From Parascedosporium putredinis (lineage: Eukaryota > Ascomycota > Sordariomycetes > Microascales > Microascaceae), in NCBI GenBank assembly GCA_949357655.1, contig CASHTG010000003.1:1116001-1180000 (forward strand): 64,000 nt of DNA, in the 5' to 3' direction. The notes under the pieces are model-generated. The model worked only from the letters and a program-made list of their open reading frames with translations. It ran no database searches and had not been told where the DNA came from. Shown piece after piece: positions 32,281 to 45,158 of this stretch. A program made the translations under genes and the position numbers. How positions within the stretch are numbered: position 1 is the stretch's first letter; every line of letters begins with the position of its first letter.

Positions 32281-32860
32281 TTACCCTGTGCTATTATGGC
32301 TGGTATGGCTGGTCAGGGTGGCCTTTGAGCGGCCTGTTTGGTTGTCCCACGGACACGTCGCATAGAGGCCCAATGCGGCATTCATCAGCCAGACGAGGCT
32401 GCTGATGAAGGTGAAGGCGAGTAGGGCGCGCCAGGTTCCGCAGCCAGCAGACCATCGCCATGATAGAGTCCACATCGAAAAGTACCAATCACCTTCGCAT
32501 TGCGTAGACAGCTGCCCGATCCTCACGTTAATCATCGGTCGGGTCGAAACAAAGCAACAACTCGTAGTGTCAAGAAGGACTTACATTGGCAAGCAATCCG
32601 AACGCGACCATCCACATGACGAACATGATGCCGTCCATCGGGAAGGCCCAGAATGAGTATCGGAGCGGTGGCATAAGGACTAGTGAAAACACAATAGCGA
32701 TGACGGAGAGGGCGAGGACGTAGTCGATTCGGCTACCGTGGCCGATGCCCCACTGATCCAAGCGGTGCACGTAACTTCCCGAGATTCCGCAAACGATCAC
32801 CGCGCTGGCGAACGCCAGGATGCGGCCTGCAACGGAAAGCACCTTTGTTGCTGTGCCCAT
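32281..32860 (-). CDS. MARVEL-like four-helix membrane protein
   Basis: Exons 32585–32860 and 32281–32511 flank a 73-bp GT/AG intron and encode 168 residues without frame breaks. Four hydrophobic helices are visible: ILAFASAVIVCGISG, YVLALSVIAIVFSLVLM, DGIMFVMWMVAFGLLAN and ALLAFTFISSLVWLMNAALGLY. Between helices 3 and 4 lies CEGDWYFSMWTLSW with a CGTWRALLAF block, as in fungal MARVEL-domain proteins that sit in plasma-membrane or vesicle domains. The C-terminal tail is short and Thr/Ser-rich. The exact role is unknown. Confidence 0.72.
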
Positions 32861-33718
32861 GGTGCTGATTCTTGTTAATAGACTGGTAGAAGATGGTGAT
32901 TTGAGGATGTTGGGTCTGACGAGCTTGCCCGATGCTGAAGTTTTGATGGAGGGGAGCCGGGGAACAACTGCATTAAAAGCCCTGAATATAACCTATTGAC
33001 TGATCTGCGAAATACATATCAGCCATGCCCCTCTCCCTCACGTTGCTTCGTCAGCTAGCTCCGACCACGAAGCTACTGAACTCGAGTCTCCCTTGTCTCG
33101 CGTGGGTAGTCAAGGGTTAAGTCGGGGGTGACGAAATTTAAAGTTCGATGTTGCTGGATCGATTCCGGTTTAGGATTAATCGCATTTCTCTCGGGGCGAC
33201 GGCGTCGCTGCGCTCTCACGCACATTGGTCCCACGAGGACGCTGGTCGAATCTTAAAATTGATGTTCGAATGTCAGATTCCGCGTGTAAGCTTTTCGCTT
33301 GTCAGATCACCAAAAGCCCGTGGATGCGCAAACGTCCGTGAACAGGCGATTTTCGTGATAGTTTCGATAGTCTAGCTTGGTGGGCAATCATTCGTTTTCA
33401 TGATTGTCACGGTCCCTGCTAGACAATGCGTTGTTTCCATATGTAACCATGCACCAGTTACCTCTAAGCGAATACACCCCTTGTGCGGGATCATGTATGT
33501 TCCCTGGGGGTGCATGTGGTATATTGAATGACAGATCTGCCTTATCGTTCGCGCATCGCGCATCACTCTAGTCTCAAGCCCATCTATTCTCGTTTTGCAA
33601 TGGATTGAAATAAGGTTGTAGCAGTAGAGAGCGTGTGGGATCTTTTTTTCTCCATAAAAAAGCGCAGAGACAAAAATGCAGCCTACTCCATGGAGATTGA
33701 TACACGGACAAAAAGATG
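32861..33718. other. Spacer upstream of MARVEL-like gene and tRNA-Leu
   Basis: No gene is seen between the MARVEL-like promoter and the tRNA. Confidence 0.5.
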
Positions 33719-33819
33719 TGATAAGAGTGAGATTCGAACTCACGCCCAGTTACCTGGACCAGGATTTCAACGTTAAGCTAACCTTAACCTGGCGCCTTAG
33801 ACCGCTCGGCCATCTTACC
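33719..33819 (-). tRNA. tRNA-Leu (anticodon AAG), with intron
   Basis: The acceptor strands GGTAAGA and TCTTATC pair over 7 bp with one G·T, followed by discriminator A. The D-arm starts TGGCCGAGCGGTCTAAGGC. The anticodon stem CCAGG/CCTGG encloses TTAAGG and an intron of about 16 nt placed after position 37. A long variable arm, as expected for a class II tRNA, and a T-arm GTGAGTTCGAATCTCAC complete it. The total of 101 nt includes the intron; CCA is not encoded. Confidence 0.92.
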
Positions 33820-34281
33820 AGATGCGATATTGACTGGGCGCCCCACAAGCATAAAAGAGTCGAACTGCAAGGCCGTTACTAGCGGAGTAGACAATGTGTT
33901 AGCAGTCTGATGGTTCGATTGCGGTGGTCACCTCCACTTGAAGGGCCGCCGAATACCCTGTCTATCCTTGAGACAAGACCTGGGGCGTTACTGTAGCGCG
34001 ATGAGTGGGGGTTATCCTCCATGCCACTTGGACCTAGACCATCGTTCGTCCATGTCGTCATTGCACGTGCGGTTCCGAATCTTCCGTGAATATAGTCGCC
34101 CAAATCGCGAGAGACAGGGGATATTAGTACAACGCAAGCTATTTGTTCGAGCGCGCCACCACGCCCTGCATACAAAGCGAACTAGATCCGACGACTGATC
34201 ACCCTTGTGCGCTATCACGGAAAAATCCGCTTCTAACCTATCTGGCTAGCAAACCAAGAACCTCAAGGAACTATTAAAGCC
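33820..34281. other. Spacer between tRNA-Leu and the glutathione transferase gene
   Basis: Nothing is supported here. It contains the upstream flank of both genes. Confidence 0.45.
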
Positions 34282-35426
34282 ATGGCTGAAACCGGAACTG
34301 TATGGTCACTCCTCACCAGTTATCTGAGCTCTCCCCCGGTCAACTAGTCCCACTAATCGTTTCCCTCTTGGCAGTCTTATCAACAAAATGGGCGATTTGT
34401 ACGACCAGACAGCACATTCCGCGATCATATATCCCACGATCCAAACTCCAAGTTCCCTGCCGAAGCAGGGCGATATGTCCTATACCTGTCGCCCACGTGT
34501 CCATGGGTAAGGATTTACCTCACCAGCGCGCACTGATCGCACACACCGAAGTATTTTAGCTCATTCTCCTCTGTTAGGCTCATCGTACGCTCGTTGTGCG
34601 CGTGCTAAAGGGCCTCGAGTCCATTATTGACGTCTATCACGTTGACCCGTACATGGGAACCAATGGCTGGTATTTCAGCGGTGACCACGGATCCTTGCCG
34701 GCGGATCCGCTCCATGGCTTCAAACCCTCCGGGAGTTATACCACCATGCTGATCCAGAGTTCAGCGGCCGCTTCACGGTTCCGGTATTATGGGACAAGAA
34801 GCTGGACACCATCGTGAACAACGAGTCTTCGGAAATCATCCGCATGCTCTACTCCGAGTTTGACCATCTCCTTCCACCCGAACTACGGGAGGAGAACAGA
34901 CCAGGCGGCGGCCTGTATCCCTCGCAGCTCCGGAGTCAGATCGATGACATCAACGATTGGGTATATCACACCGTGAATAATGGCGTCTATAAGACAGGGT
35001 TCGCCACCACCCAGGAATCTTACGAAGAGAATCTCTTTCCCTTGTTCAAATCCCTCGATCGTTTAGAGGATATTCTCGGCCACGGGAAGAAGTACCTGCT
35101 CGGGGACCACATCACGGAAGCCGACGTACGCCTATACACCACTCTCGTTCGCTTCGATGTGGCGTACCACCCAGTCTTCCTGTGTAACTTGAAGTCAGTC
35201 CGGCACGACTATCCGCGGCTGAACCTTTGGCTGCGGAGGCTATACTGGGATGAAGGCGATGAGACCAGGGGCGCCTTTACAAGACCACGGAGCCTTATAT
35301 ACGATACTACGGTCCCGGGTACGCTCGGGCTCGACACGGGATTGTGCACAAGGGGAGGGCCCGCTCATTGTCCCGGCAGGCCCTACAGTACCCGTTGAGC
35401 CACTCCCAGGCACCGATCAGGCCTGA
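34282..35426 (+). CDS. Xi-class glutathione transferase (glutathionyl-hydroquinone reductase type)
   Basis: This probably reduces glutathionyl-hydroquinones using a catalytic cysteine. Exons are 34282–34299, 34375–34506 and 34578–35426. The active-site CPWAHR motif is split by the second intron. Family blocks include GRFTVPVLWDKKLDTIVNNESSEI, NRPGGGLYP, WVYHTVNNGVYKTGFATTQESYE, HITEADVRLYTTLVRFDVAYH and LRRLYWDEGDETRGAF. Single-base losses occur in the A-run 34722–34724 and the T-run 35276–35278. A further shift near 35340–35350 is needed to reach the conserved end LIVPAGPTVPVEPLPGTDQA. The restored length is about 350 residues, as usual for the class. Confidence 0.88.
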
Positions 35427-35661
35427 CAAGATATAGTACAAGGCCGAGGGCCGGCGATTGCTATCAATCTACCGTCCAACTAAACCTAACTGGGGGTTCT
35501 AATTCCATCTATTTTTATCTCGGCTGAACAGAAATGAGTTGCGAATGCCAATGCTTCATAATGTTAATGTACAATGTTTTACAAACTTGCCAGGCTTGAA
35601 TCCGCCTTGGCAATTCTTCTTTTCTCCAAGTTGTGTGCCTCATCACCAGCCAAAGCGGCCA

Positions 35662-36531
35662 TCACCTCGATTCCTCCAACCACCTTACAATCTCCGACAC
35701 TCCTTCCCTAAAGAGCAGCTGAGCGTACGCCATGTGGAACGTGTACATGATCTCTGGCTTCAACGGTTCCGTCGAGATGGGGTTACAGCACGCGCTCTCT
35801 TGGCGGATCTGCACTATCCGTTTACCATCGGACTCCTCCTGCTCGGCAGGATGAACAATCGAGAACCGGTGAACGCCCGCGAACCTTGCCGTATCGCTTC
35901 CGAAGCTGAAATCGACGTAGCTGTGCATGGCCTGACCGTCTTTACCGGGGTGCTTTACATCGAGAGAGCGGTCAGTGACCTGAAAGACGCCAAAGAGTGC
36001 CGTGTGAAGCCGAGGAAGGCCCATTTCTGGAATCTCTTTCGCAGACCATATCTGCTTCTGCGCGTGCCCGGTTTCTAAACCCTCCCAGGTTAGCTTTATG
36101 AGTTCCTCTCCGGACACAGACGAGACAACGTCCACTCTCGAGGTGGGCCCTCATGTTCTTACTCGTAAAGTGCACCAAATTCATGCGCGCAGTTTGCAGC
36201 ACAAGCCTCTCCGGCCCAATGACGAGTCCGCCAAAGAACCCGTTCACAAACCTAGCAAGGAGGACCTCGTCCGACACGTCACGATGCTCCGGGGGATCTC
36301 GAGGGTGATGAACCGCGTATCGGCCCTATACGGGTGGTGGCGAGGATTCGTCACGTCCTTGACGGACCACGATTGGCGAAAGTGCTCGGGTATCGTCTCG
36401 GCCACCGAGATCTTTTTCGTTTCGATATTTTTGATTTTCTGGTAGACGAGGAAGCTGTACACGCTGCCCGCGGCGATGGCCGTACAGACCGAGACGCCGA
36501 GAATTCTGCTGGGTAGACGTCGGGCGGCCAT
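35662..36531 (-). CDS. Membrane-anchored protein of unknown function, two frame breaks
   Basis: I do not recognise the family. The start MAARRLPSRILGV leads into one N-terminal membrane segment (VSVCTAIAAGSVYSFLVY). A soluble domain of about 250 residues follows, with EVLLARFVNGFFGGLVIGPER, RMNLVHFTSKNM, IPEMGLPRLHTALFGVFQV and MHSYVDFSFGSD. The basic N-terminus before the helix would suit a mitochondrial or ER anchor. The frame is lost in the G-run 36291–36295 (one base) and near 36130 (two bases). The corrected reading is about 290 residues with no other stop. It is convergent with the glutathione transferase gene, 235 bp away. Confidence 0.62.
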
Positions 36532-37255
36532 TAGGGGTCTTTTTTTCTTTCTTTGTCCAGCACGATTGTATACGCTTGAGCTGCAATGATTTGAGCTGCA
36601 ATGATCTAAAAGTACATGCACGCGTGAAGCCCGGTCCAAGGGCGTTTTGAAACCCCAGCGCCAAGGCAAGTTCTTGGCCTTGGTGGTCACGATGACTCGT
36701 TCTTGCGGGCAATCAAATTCGCCCACCTTCCGGGTTTACCCGCCCCTCTTCAGCTTTCACCTGAGCCTTTTGGGCCAATGGCGGTAGGGAAGCCAGCGCC
36801 CTTCCGGGTCACCCGCGCCGTGAGCCAACACGAACTACGAAGGCACTAGGTCCCTAAAATTCTCCACTTGGGCGGTGGTTGGTGGTCTAATTCAGCCGCT
36901 CCGAAAGGTCACGCCAGGCGGACAGCCAGAGCGCAGTTCATGTTTTGGTGCGAACAGATCAACTTTGGACCTAAATGGTAGGAGCACGAGAGTGCGGCAT
37001 ACGATGGCAAGGGTGGGCGCGCCCATCATATTCACCAAAGTCGAAAACCAGCTTCTCTACATGTCCGTTGTTGCGACTTTACACATCAGATGGGTCACAG
37101 AGTCAAGGCAAAGGTGAACAAAATAAAGGCAGTGTTATTATTTAGTTAGACAATGAGGTGAACCCCTCAAGAACACAAAGGGAACGAACAGGAATGATAA
37201 CGCCTCCAACACCAAAGCCCTTTTTGCGGGCATCCCTAAAAACCGGTTTATGCGC
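36532..37255. other. Spacer upstream of the unknown membrane-anchored gene
   Basis: No gene is seen. It contains the promoter side of the unknown gene and the 3' flank of the desaturase. Confidence 0.5.
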
Positions 37256-39820
37256 CTAATGCAAACCCATTTCATTATTTTCGGCCATGTAATTCTGGCA
37301 GTCGACCAGAATCTTGACCTGGTCGCTAATGTCACCCAAGCGGCCCAACACCTTCTTGTTGCCGTCCATGAACTTGAGGATGGCGTAGGGGATCTCGGTC
37401 TCGTCGCAAAACTCCCTGACGAGCTTCTGGAGACGGCGGAGGTTGTGGCGGGGCACGCGGGGAAGAGGTGGTGGATGGCCTGGAACTGCAGGCCGCCGTG
37501 GATGAAGTCGAGCCAGGCGGGGCAGTCGACGTCCATGGTGGTGCGGAGCTGGCGCTGGGGGAAGGACTCGGACTCGCCGAGGTCGGAGTGGGACATGCCC
37601 CAGTGGGAGAGGTTGATCTGGATGTGGAGGGGCATGGGGACGATGTGGGAGACGAGGACGAAGGCGACGCGGATGGTCCAGGTGGGGAGGGCGCGCCAGA
37701 GGAGGAGGTAGCCGAACAGGAACCAGTAGATGGCCATGAAGGAGATCTCGGTCGGGCGGATCCACCAGGCCCGGGACTTGCCGAGGGCGGTGGACCGGTC
37801 GGAGAGGACGTGGCCCCAGGAGAGGATGTAGAGGTTGAACCGGGCGATGGCGAGGACGGGGTAGTAGGTGTATTGCTGGAGGGGCACGAGGAAGTTGGCG
37901 GCGGCGTCCCAGAGGAAGACGAAGTCGTAGTAGCTGGAGCGGAGGGATCCGAAGAAGGCGGGCGAGGTGGCGAAGAGAGGCACGTTTTGGATATCGGGAT
38001 CATGTTCCTGCGCGTATAAGAGATTAGTCGCGAGGTTCCCAGAGATGAGGAAAAAAAGATGCAACTTACAGGATGGTTGGTGAGAAGATGGTGGACGTTG
38101 TGACTGCTCTTCCACCAGCCGATGGACAAACCGCAGCAAAAGTCGGCGATGAACATGCCAATCAAGGTGTCGGCGACGAAGTTTTGAGTAATGGCGAGAT
38201 GGCCGGCATCGTGGGCCGTGAACATGATTTGATGCTACGCGCGACTGCATGTTAGCGGGGTTCGATCCTGAGACGTCCAAAAAGACTTGGGCGAGTGTGG
38301 GGAAATAAGGCCAAGACCCCCAGAAAAAAAAAAAAAAAAGAAATCGGAGATAAAATCGCAAACATACCCAAAAGAGACCAAGGAAGGTGGCCGATGTCAT
38401 GTACCACTTGAAATAAAGGGCGACGAGGAAGGCACCGAACAAGGTGCTGTAGCGAGCCATCTCCTTGCCATACTCAATGTACCTGCACTCGTAGTGGCCC
38501 TCCTCGTGAACGCGCTGGTGCAGGGCCTGGTACTTGGTGATAATCTTTTGCTGCACGGCGGGGTCGACGGAGGGGTAGATGGCGCTATCCTTGTCAATCT
38601 CCTGACGAACCGCCCAAGCCGTGTAACCGTCCGCGGTGAAACGGGGTTGCGAGTAGGCGTGCTTGCCGGTGCCTTCCGGCGCTTCCGAGCCATCCGACGC
38701 CAGCGTGGGCACCACCGCCTCGACGCCCTCGACGCTGCGAATCTTCTCCCCTACACCATCAACCACACCATCACCGTTCGATTTGGGCGCTGTTCGCTTG
38801 CGCGCGACGCCGCCGGTGGGAGGCGCCAAACCCGTAGCCTTGACGCGTACGTGCTCCTCGGCATCGCTGCCCTCGGAGCTCAGCGAGGTGGCCGAGCTCA
38901 GCTCCGGGTCGGCGTCGGACCCGATCTGGCTGTAGGCGCTACCGCTCTCGTCGGCGGACACGCTGCCGACTTCTGCGTCCGACGAGAGGCCGGAATCCGA
39001 GGCGGCGATGGAGCCTGCGCGCTTGACAAACACACCGCCCCGGATGGGAGGGGTCCTGTTGAGCCAGACGCCTGGGGGCTTCCGGCCAATCCGGAGGGCC
39101 TTCATGGTTTTTAAGGTTGCGAGCGAGTGATACCTGCATTATCGACCCCACACAGGAGATATATTAGCTTCTTTTTCTTCTTCTTTTTTTTTTTCCTTGG
39201 TCTTGCTTCGATCCTTCGAGCAACAAATGCACCACACCTCCAACCCCCAGACGAATAAAAAAGAAACAAAAAGCTTTTTTTGGTTTCCCCGCGGAGAAAA
39301 AAATTGGCCCAAACAGGGAACTGCATGTCTTGGATAAAAGGTAGGATCCACGCCGCACCCGCCAGCCCCGGAAACGTCAACCCTTCAACGTCCTTTGATT
39401 GCTTTGGAATCCCCTCAATATCTCAAGCATATTGGCGAGCCGAAATATCGACATACCGACGCCTGATGGCGACAGCGTCGCCTTTCGAGACGCGGGGCAG
39501 CATGGATTGGCAATGAAACAACATATCCAGAGGACGGACACATGGCATCTATCACGGCGACCAATACGTTGGGGGAAGAGCAACGCAAAGGCCAAAGACG
39601 ACCAAAAAACCGACAAAAAAGGAAAGTAGGGTGGAATTTACGCATGAATCTCGTCCGTCGCATCTTTTCCAACCATGTGCAGAATTACCAGACGACCACC
39701 AGGGTGCCTATCGAGCCATCCATCCAGCTTCAGGACGTACTCGTCCATAATGACGATTTTTTGTCCATCGGCGATCAGGTCGTCGATGGCGCCCGGCGAA
39801 AGGACCTTGTCGCGGTTCAT
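37256..39820 (-). CDS. Cytochrome b5-fused front-end desaturase (delta-8 sphingolipid type), one frameshift
   Basis: This ER-membrane enzyme introduces a double bond, most likely at C8 of the sphingoid base of glucosylceramides. Exons are 39642–39820, 38368–39133, 38070–38234 and 37256–38007; the first intron is unusually long (508 bp). The N-terminal cytochrome b5 domain carries the haem motif HPGG. A Ser/Asp/Ala-rich insert of roughly 100 residues follows. The three histidine boxes are HDAGH, HNVHH and QAIHH, the last with the front-end-type Gln. The frame is lost in the G-run 37459–37462, just after QAIHHLFP; one base restores RVPRHNLRRLQKLV and the end at NEMGLH. Total length is about 620 residues. 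Confidence 0.9.
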
Positions 39821-42800
39821 CGTTCGGGGAAGGGCGGGCGGACGGGCGAATGGGGCGGCCAACGAGCAGCAAAATCGACGATCGGAGCGGCGGCAGGAAT
39901 GGGTTGCTTGTGCTGGCGTATCGCTGACAAATGGGCCTGGCCCACGTCTTACTTTTTTCGGTGCTGGATCGAGGTAGAGGGGGGAAGAGAAGCAAGGTAA
40001 CCGGATGCGCCGGATGGCAAAGTCGGGGACCAGCCTGTGCCCTCGACTATATAAGGATGTGGAAATCCTGCTTTTGGACCTCAACCCACCAAAGGGGTTG
40101 ACCTGGGTGTAGAGGGGCGCGCGGGCCTGGAACGCTAATCCCCCTTTTCACTTGGCACGCTACCCCAGAGGGCGCTCGACCGACTAGCCCATCGCTCTCT
40201 CCTCTTTTGTTTTTCCCTGGCCCGGGAAACGACAAAGAACATGCAAGGACGGAAAATCTCTCAAAAGGTTGGGGACCCTCCCTATTGCCCCGGGGGCAAG
40301 AGGAGAAAGGGGGCGCAGCAGGCACATCTCGGGCGCTCCAACCTTGGCGGGTCAAATAACCGAAATGCTGGCACTTTGAGGGCCTGCAACGCTTCCCAGA
40401 TACGGACCCGGGCTCATTGGCAGACCGTCGCCAGACACGGTGCGACGACCCTCGACTTGAACAGGGGGTTTCGCAATATTAGGCCGCGTGTCGGGGAGGA
40501 TGCGACGGTCCACCGATCGGCCACCGCGGTACATGCGTGGACGGGACGGGCCCAACAAGTTTTTCTGTGTCTGCTTTCTTTCCGTGTTCTTTACGTTTGT
40601 CCTCCCCCTTCCCTTCTTTTGACCTTGTTTGTTCTTTTCAAAACCGTGATACGCGGAGCGAAGCTCCCGCGTGTGCAAGGGAGGCGGAGGCGGAGGCGTT
40701 ATGCCCCAGGGGAAAGTGGATGACAGGTCCTGCCCCATCGAAAGAAAGAGGGGCGGGGGCGAAAGAACACCAAAAGCCTACCAGCCAGGGGAGGTGGGGA
40801 GAGAGGGGAGAAGATGGAAGACAAAAGGAGATTAGATCGAAAAAGGAGCCAGAAACGGGGTTTGCGAAAAAGGGTGGGGGCATCAAAAGGAAGCGAGCGT
40901 AATGCGAGCGCGCCATCAAGCTCGAAAGCGAAACTCCACGGTTGGGCGAAATCTATCGGGGCGAATTTACGCGGAAAAGGAAGAAGAAACACGAGCGGGA
41001 GCGAGAATATACAAACGGAACGATGGCAAACGGAGAAAAAGGATGCGGGAAAGCGAAATGCGAAATGCGAAGAAGAAGAAAAAAATAAGCTGAAGGATCC
41101 GAAAAAAGGACTACAAACGAATAACCCACGATTCTTCACGTCGCCGGGAACGGGGAACGGGGAACGGGGGACGGGGAAATGGGATGGAGAGGCAGGCTTA
41201 CGGCTAACACTCCCACGACATTGGCAATAACATTTGCCAAGGCAGGGGCAGGAGCAAAGGAAGACGAGAAACTGATGAAAAAGGAAATTGGCAAGAAAAC
41301 GGGAATAGTTGGTGGGTTTGTTCCCTCACTTTGCGGACGACACCTGCCCCGTTTAGCCACGCCTCCGAATTTAACCTTTCATTGATCCTTCCTCAGCTGC
41401 TTCGATCGATAAATCGCTTCGAGTCTAGCGGCTTCTTCTTCTTCTTTTGCTTCAACGCCACCCACGGGCAAACGTTACAAGTATCGAATTTCTTTGTTCT
41501 ATTCAGTGCGCAAACGTACACGACCACGGGAGGGTGGCGAGCCGTGTGCCAGATACGCGGATCCTCATAGGCGGTATTTTATTTTGCTCTCTTCGCTGTG
41601 TCCTCTCCACGTTTTGCTCTTTCTGGTCCAGCGCCAACCACCAATTTCGTTGGTATTACGATCACAAACAAGAGCTGTATTACTGGACTGGGCCAATTCG
41701 AACCGCAACTAGCGCTGGTTTGGGCCTGTTGGGAAATGGAGCGCTGTTGCGACCCTCGAGCGCAATCTTGCTCACACCCTTGCCAACACGACCTCATTCG
41801 CGTTCAAACAACCCCCAAAAAGAAGTTTTTCTTTTCGGGACTCCCTCAATTTTTTTGACTTTTTTCCCTCGAACGACACGTCTCCAGAGATGGCCTCATT
41901 GTGCAGGGCCCTAGCTCTTCTTTTTGGACGGCCCTGCCCTGTCAAATCGCAAGACTGACATTTCTTTTGTTGCCATTCAAGCCAGGAATGAGAGCATGCG
42001 AACCATGGATTCTCTACCCTGGACCCCTGGCTTCCCGTTTCGGTGGCGCTCAACAAAGTTGGACAAAACATGAAGTCACCTTCCCTTGCTTCCCTCCCCC
42101 TTCCTTGGTTTTTGTTCCCTTTTTTGGGTGGTGCCTGCCAATCCGTCCCGAATGAACGCACCAAAGGCAGGGAATGCATGTCGGGTATACCCCGGCAGAT
42201 TGATGACAGCGATGATGATTGGCAGGGAACGCAGAACACGTCCCCCTTTTCTCGAAACACAAGTGGCGATTGGAGCGCAATACAAGTAAAAAAGCAGACT
42301 GAGTTCAGTGGGCTGTATTCCTCAAACTGTCACCGGGGATTGAGGGTGGTTGATCCAGTAAACTCTGCTCCCCGTCCACTCCCTGTCCACCGTACTGTCC
42401 CTTTCCGTTTCCGACACGAAGAATCAATACCTTGAATACCCAGGATCGGCAGCATTGTCGGGGGACGGGAACCCGTTAATCAAGTGTCAAAAAAGTGCAG
42501 ATGCGGAGCCTGTTGACCGATCCCAATTTTTCTCTCTCTCTCTCTTGGCTCATCATTGCGCGAATGTTGTGTTGCTTTGCTTGTGCATGCTGCAATACCA
42601 CGCGATGCCCCCGACTCGACAGTACTTGCATCAAACGCGCGCAACGCTGCTGTAAAGGGAACGCTTGTGGAGACAAACAGGAGTGAAAATTAAGCAAAAG
42701 AGAGAGCGAGAGCCTCAAAAGAAGGAGGGAATGGGCCAAGACCCTATCGATGTGACATTCATCGATGCACAGGTCCTGTTGGTTTAATACCTTTGCTTTC

Positions 42801-45158
42801 CCTCTTCTAGGCACTCTCCACTCTGTCCTCCCCCAGGTCCCCCTCTCTTTTAGGGTCAAACCCCGATCTAGCGTTCGCTAGGGGTCACTAAACGCCGACA
42901 AAAGTGGACGCGCCACTCTGCTGTGGAGACCACCCGAGAGATTGGCAAAGTCGTCGCACTTTTCCACGCAATGGTTCGCTCATAAGCCCACGACGACCGT
43001 CTCAGCCACCCGCTCCACCTCAAAAGCTCAAGGCAGCAGAATTACCAGCGATCCAATTCATTTCCATCCGCGTATTTGCATTTGCAGCTGGTACGATCAA
43101 ACCGAACAGGGTGGAGCTTTTGCTGCACAGCACGCACCAGAACGAAACTTGACCCCCTTCCTTTTTCTTGCTTTCCCACAGAGCTTTGCCCCTAAACAGG
43201 GGGTTTTCAATGTTGTTCTGTCTTCCCACAGGCTGAGTTGTCGTATTGACGTGAGCGAGTGCCGAGGCAGAGTCGCGCGAGCGGGCCTGCACGGCGCTGA
43301 TTAACCTGCCGTAAACGCACCAGTCAGGGTAACACCAACAACTTCCCCCGGGGATACGGGTGTAATCACGAGTTGAATGAACGTTGCAGGCATTGCCTTC
43401 CTCCCGAAACAACGTCTTCACATGCAACCTCCAATATCTCCCCGACCAAGAGACAGAAATATCATTTCCTTTTTTGTCTGTGTAATCCTCATGCGAAATC
43501 TTCGGGTAGGGCAGGGCGCGCACTCATCTTCTTTGCTTCTTTTTCCTTTTTTTCTTCCAGCTTCGGCCACCTCCTGCCTCTACGAGCCGCCACGCGCGAC
43601 GGGAAAGAAAAACGCACAAGCTGCAGTGAAGAAAACAATAGGAAGGAAGGCAACGACGATAGCATGGCCTTCCTCACCAAACTTCGACCAATGACCTAGG
43701 GCCGGTCCCATTCCGACCTTGCCACGCGCCTCGTGGCCTCGCCTGGGCTTCGAGATGCGTCGTCGTTCAACGCGCCCGCGACGAGTCAGCACACTAAAGC
43801 CGGAGCTACCTCTCCCTCCCCCGAACATCTTCGCGACCTAGAGCATGTACTCTGTCACCACGCCGTGGCGCGGGTGTCGATACCGCTATTGAGACCACGC
43901 AGCTGAGAAAGTATTCAGTACGGAAAAGAAAGGCAGAAGCGGGGGGCGGGGGCGCGCGTCGGTGTCAGACGAGACACAGTGACATTCTTTGCGTGGCAGG
44001 TCGAGTCATTGAGCTTTCCAAAACCACGGGCAAGGTGTCAGTGGCGGCATTGCGTATTTGCGCATCATTGCTATTGGAGTTGCGTGTCTGTTTGTGTGCG
44101 TGTGTTCCACGAATGGCGAACGCATCTTGGACATGCTCCCAGCTTCACGCCAAACACCACCCCACACGGTCTCCTGCGCTCTTGGCGACTGCCTTTTCTC
44201 GAGGTTGGCGCGTAGGCCAGCCCCATTCCCCTTTCAAGCCCTTGTTTCTAGAAACGATGTGGAACTTGTCGTGACAGCCGCCTCGCGTGCAGCTCGGCGC
44301 ACGCCAAATCGTAGGCCCTTCCGTAGTTTGTAGTGAGGCATCCGTCTCTTCAAGTCGCACGCGGCGACAGTCGAAATGTGGGCCGTTTTTGCACCACTCA
44401 CGCTGATTCTGGTGTTACTCGGAGAAGTCTACGCAACGTAGTGGAGGACTTGGTTCCCTGTGCGAGAGTATATTCATCGACCATGGGCAAGAATCTTGGG
44501 AAACCAGTGGCAAGTGCGCCGAATTATCTTATGTCGAGCTCCAAGGCCCGGTTCATACGTCTGTGTTCTATTTCCTCGTGAAGACAAGCAGCAAGGAGTG
44601 CTCTCGCGCTTCCAGCAGTGGGATAGAATAACCCTGGGAAGCAAACAAGCATCAAACCCAATTCGGAGAAGACCCAGTTTGTCGGAGCGTCCCGCGGCCT
44701 AGCCCCGCTCGGGGAAAGGTCACGGCCGGGCCAAAGACGTGACTGAGGTCAATCCTGTATAAACGCCGGTAATCTCTCACTTTATCAGGGCTCTTCCACA
44801 TAATGAAGGACTCTTCTTATAAAGTATCCGCGCACAAGCGCTATTATACAAGGGCCGGTAGTACAAAGATCTATCAAATGATAGCTAAGGAAAGCACAAT
44901 GAACAAGCTAGATGCTGACTCGCTTCTCCTGGTCCATCCAAGTAGAAGTTATGTAGTACATTGTCATGATTAAATGGTATCTGAGGTTGATCTTGGTCTC
45001 GTAGACATTAGGGGAATTAAGTACGACAGGAAAACAACATCTATCAACCAGTACGCTTAGAACACACATCACCGGTTACCTCCCCGTTCTCTCGCCATCA
45101 CCTTCTCTACCACTCACTCCTCCACACACGTCTACTCGAGTCTTGCATCAGGGACTTC
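39821..45158. other. Long gene-free interval (5.3 kb)
   Basis: No convincing coding frame, RNA gene or transposon is visible. From about 40660 to 41110 the + strand is strongly purine-rich, creating many long but unconvincing open frames. The left end is the desaturase promoter and the right end is the 3' flank of the MARVEL-like gene. Confidence 0.5.

Noticed and set aside
37468..38019. Plus-strand 183-codon frame over the desaturase
   Set aside because: It is antisense to a clear desaturase exon and has repetitive Gly/Glu/Val composition.
37332..38225. Minus-strand frame with Ser/Pro/Thr-rich sequence after HHLLTNHP
   Set aside because: The first part is real desaturase exon 3; the rest reads through the intron and exon 4 out of frame.
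40537..41230. Several open frames in the purine-rich tract
   Set aside because: Lys/Arg/Glu-rich translations are expected from A/G-rich DNA; nothing indicates coding.
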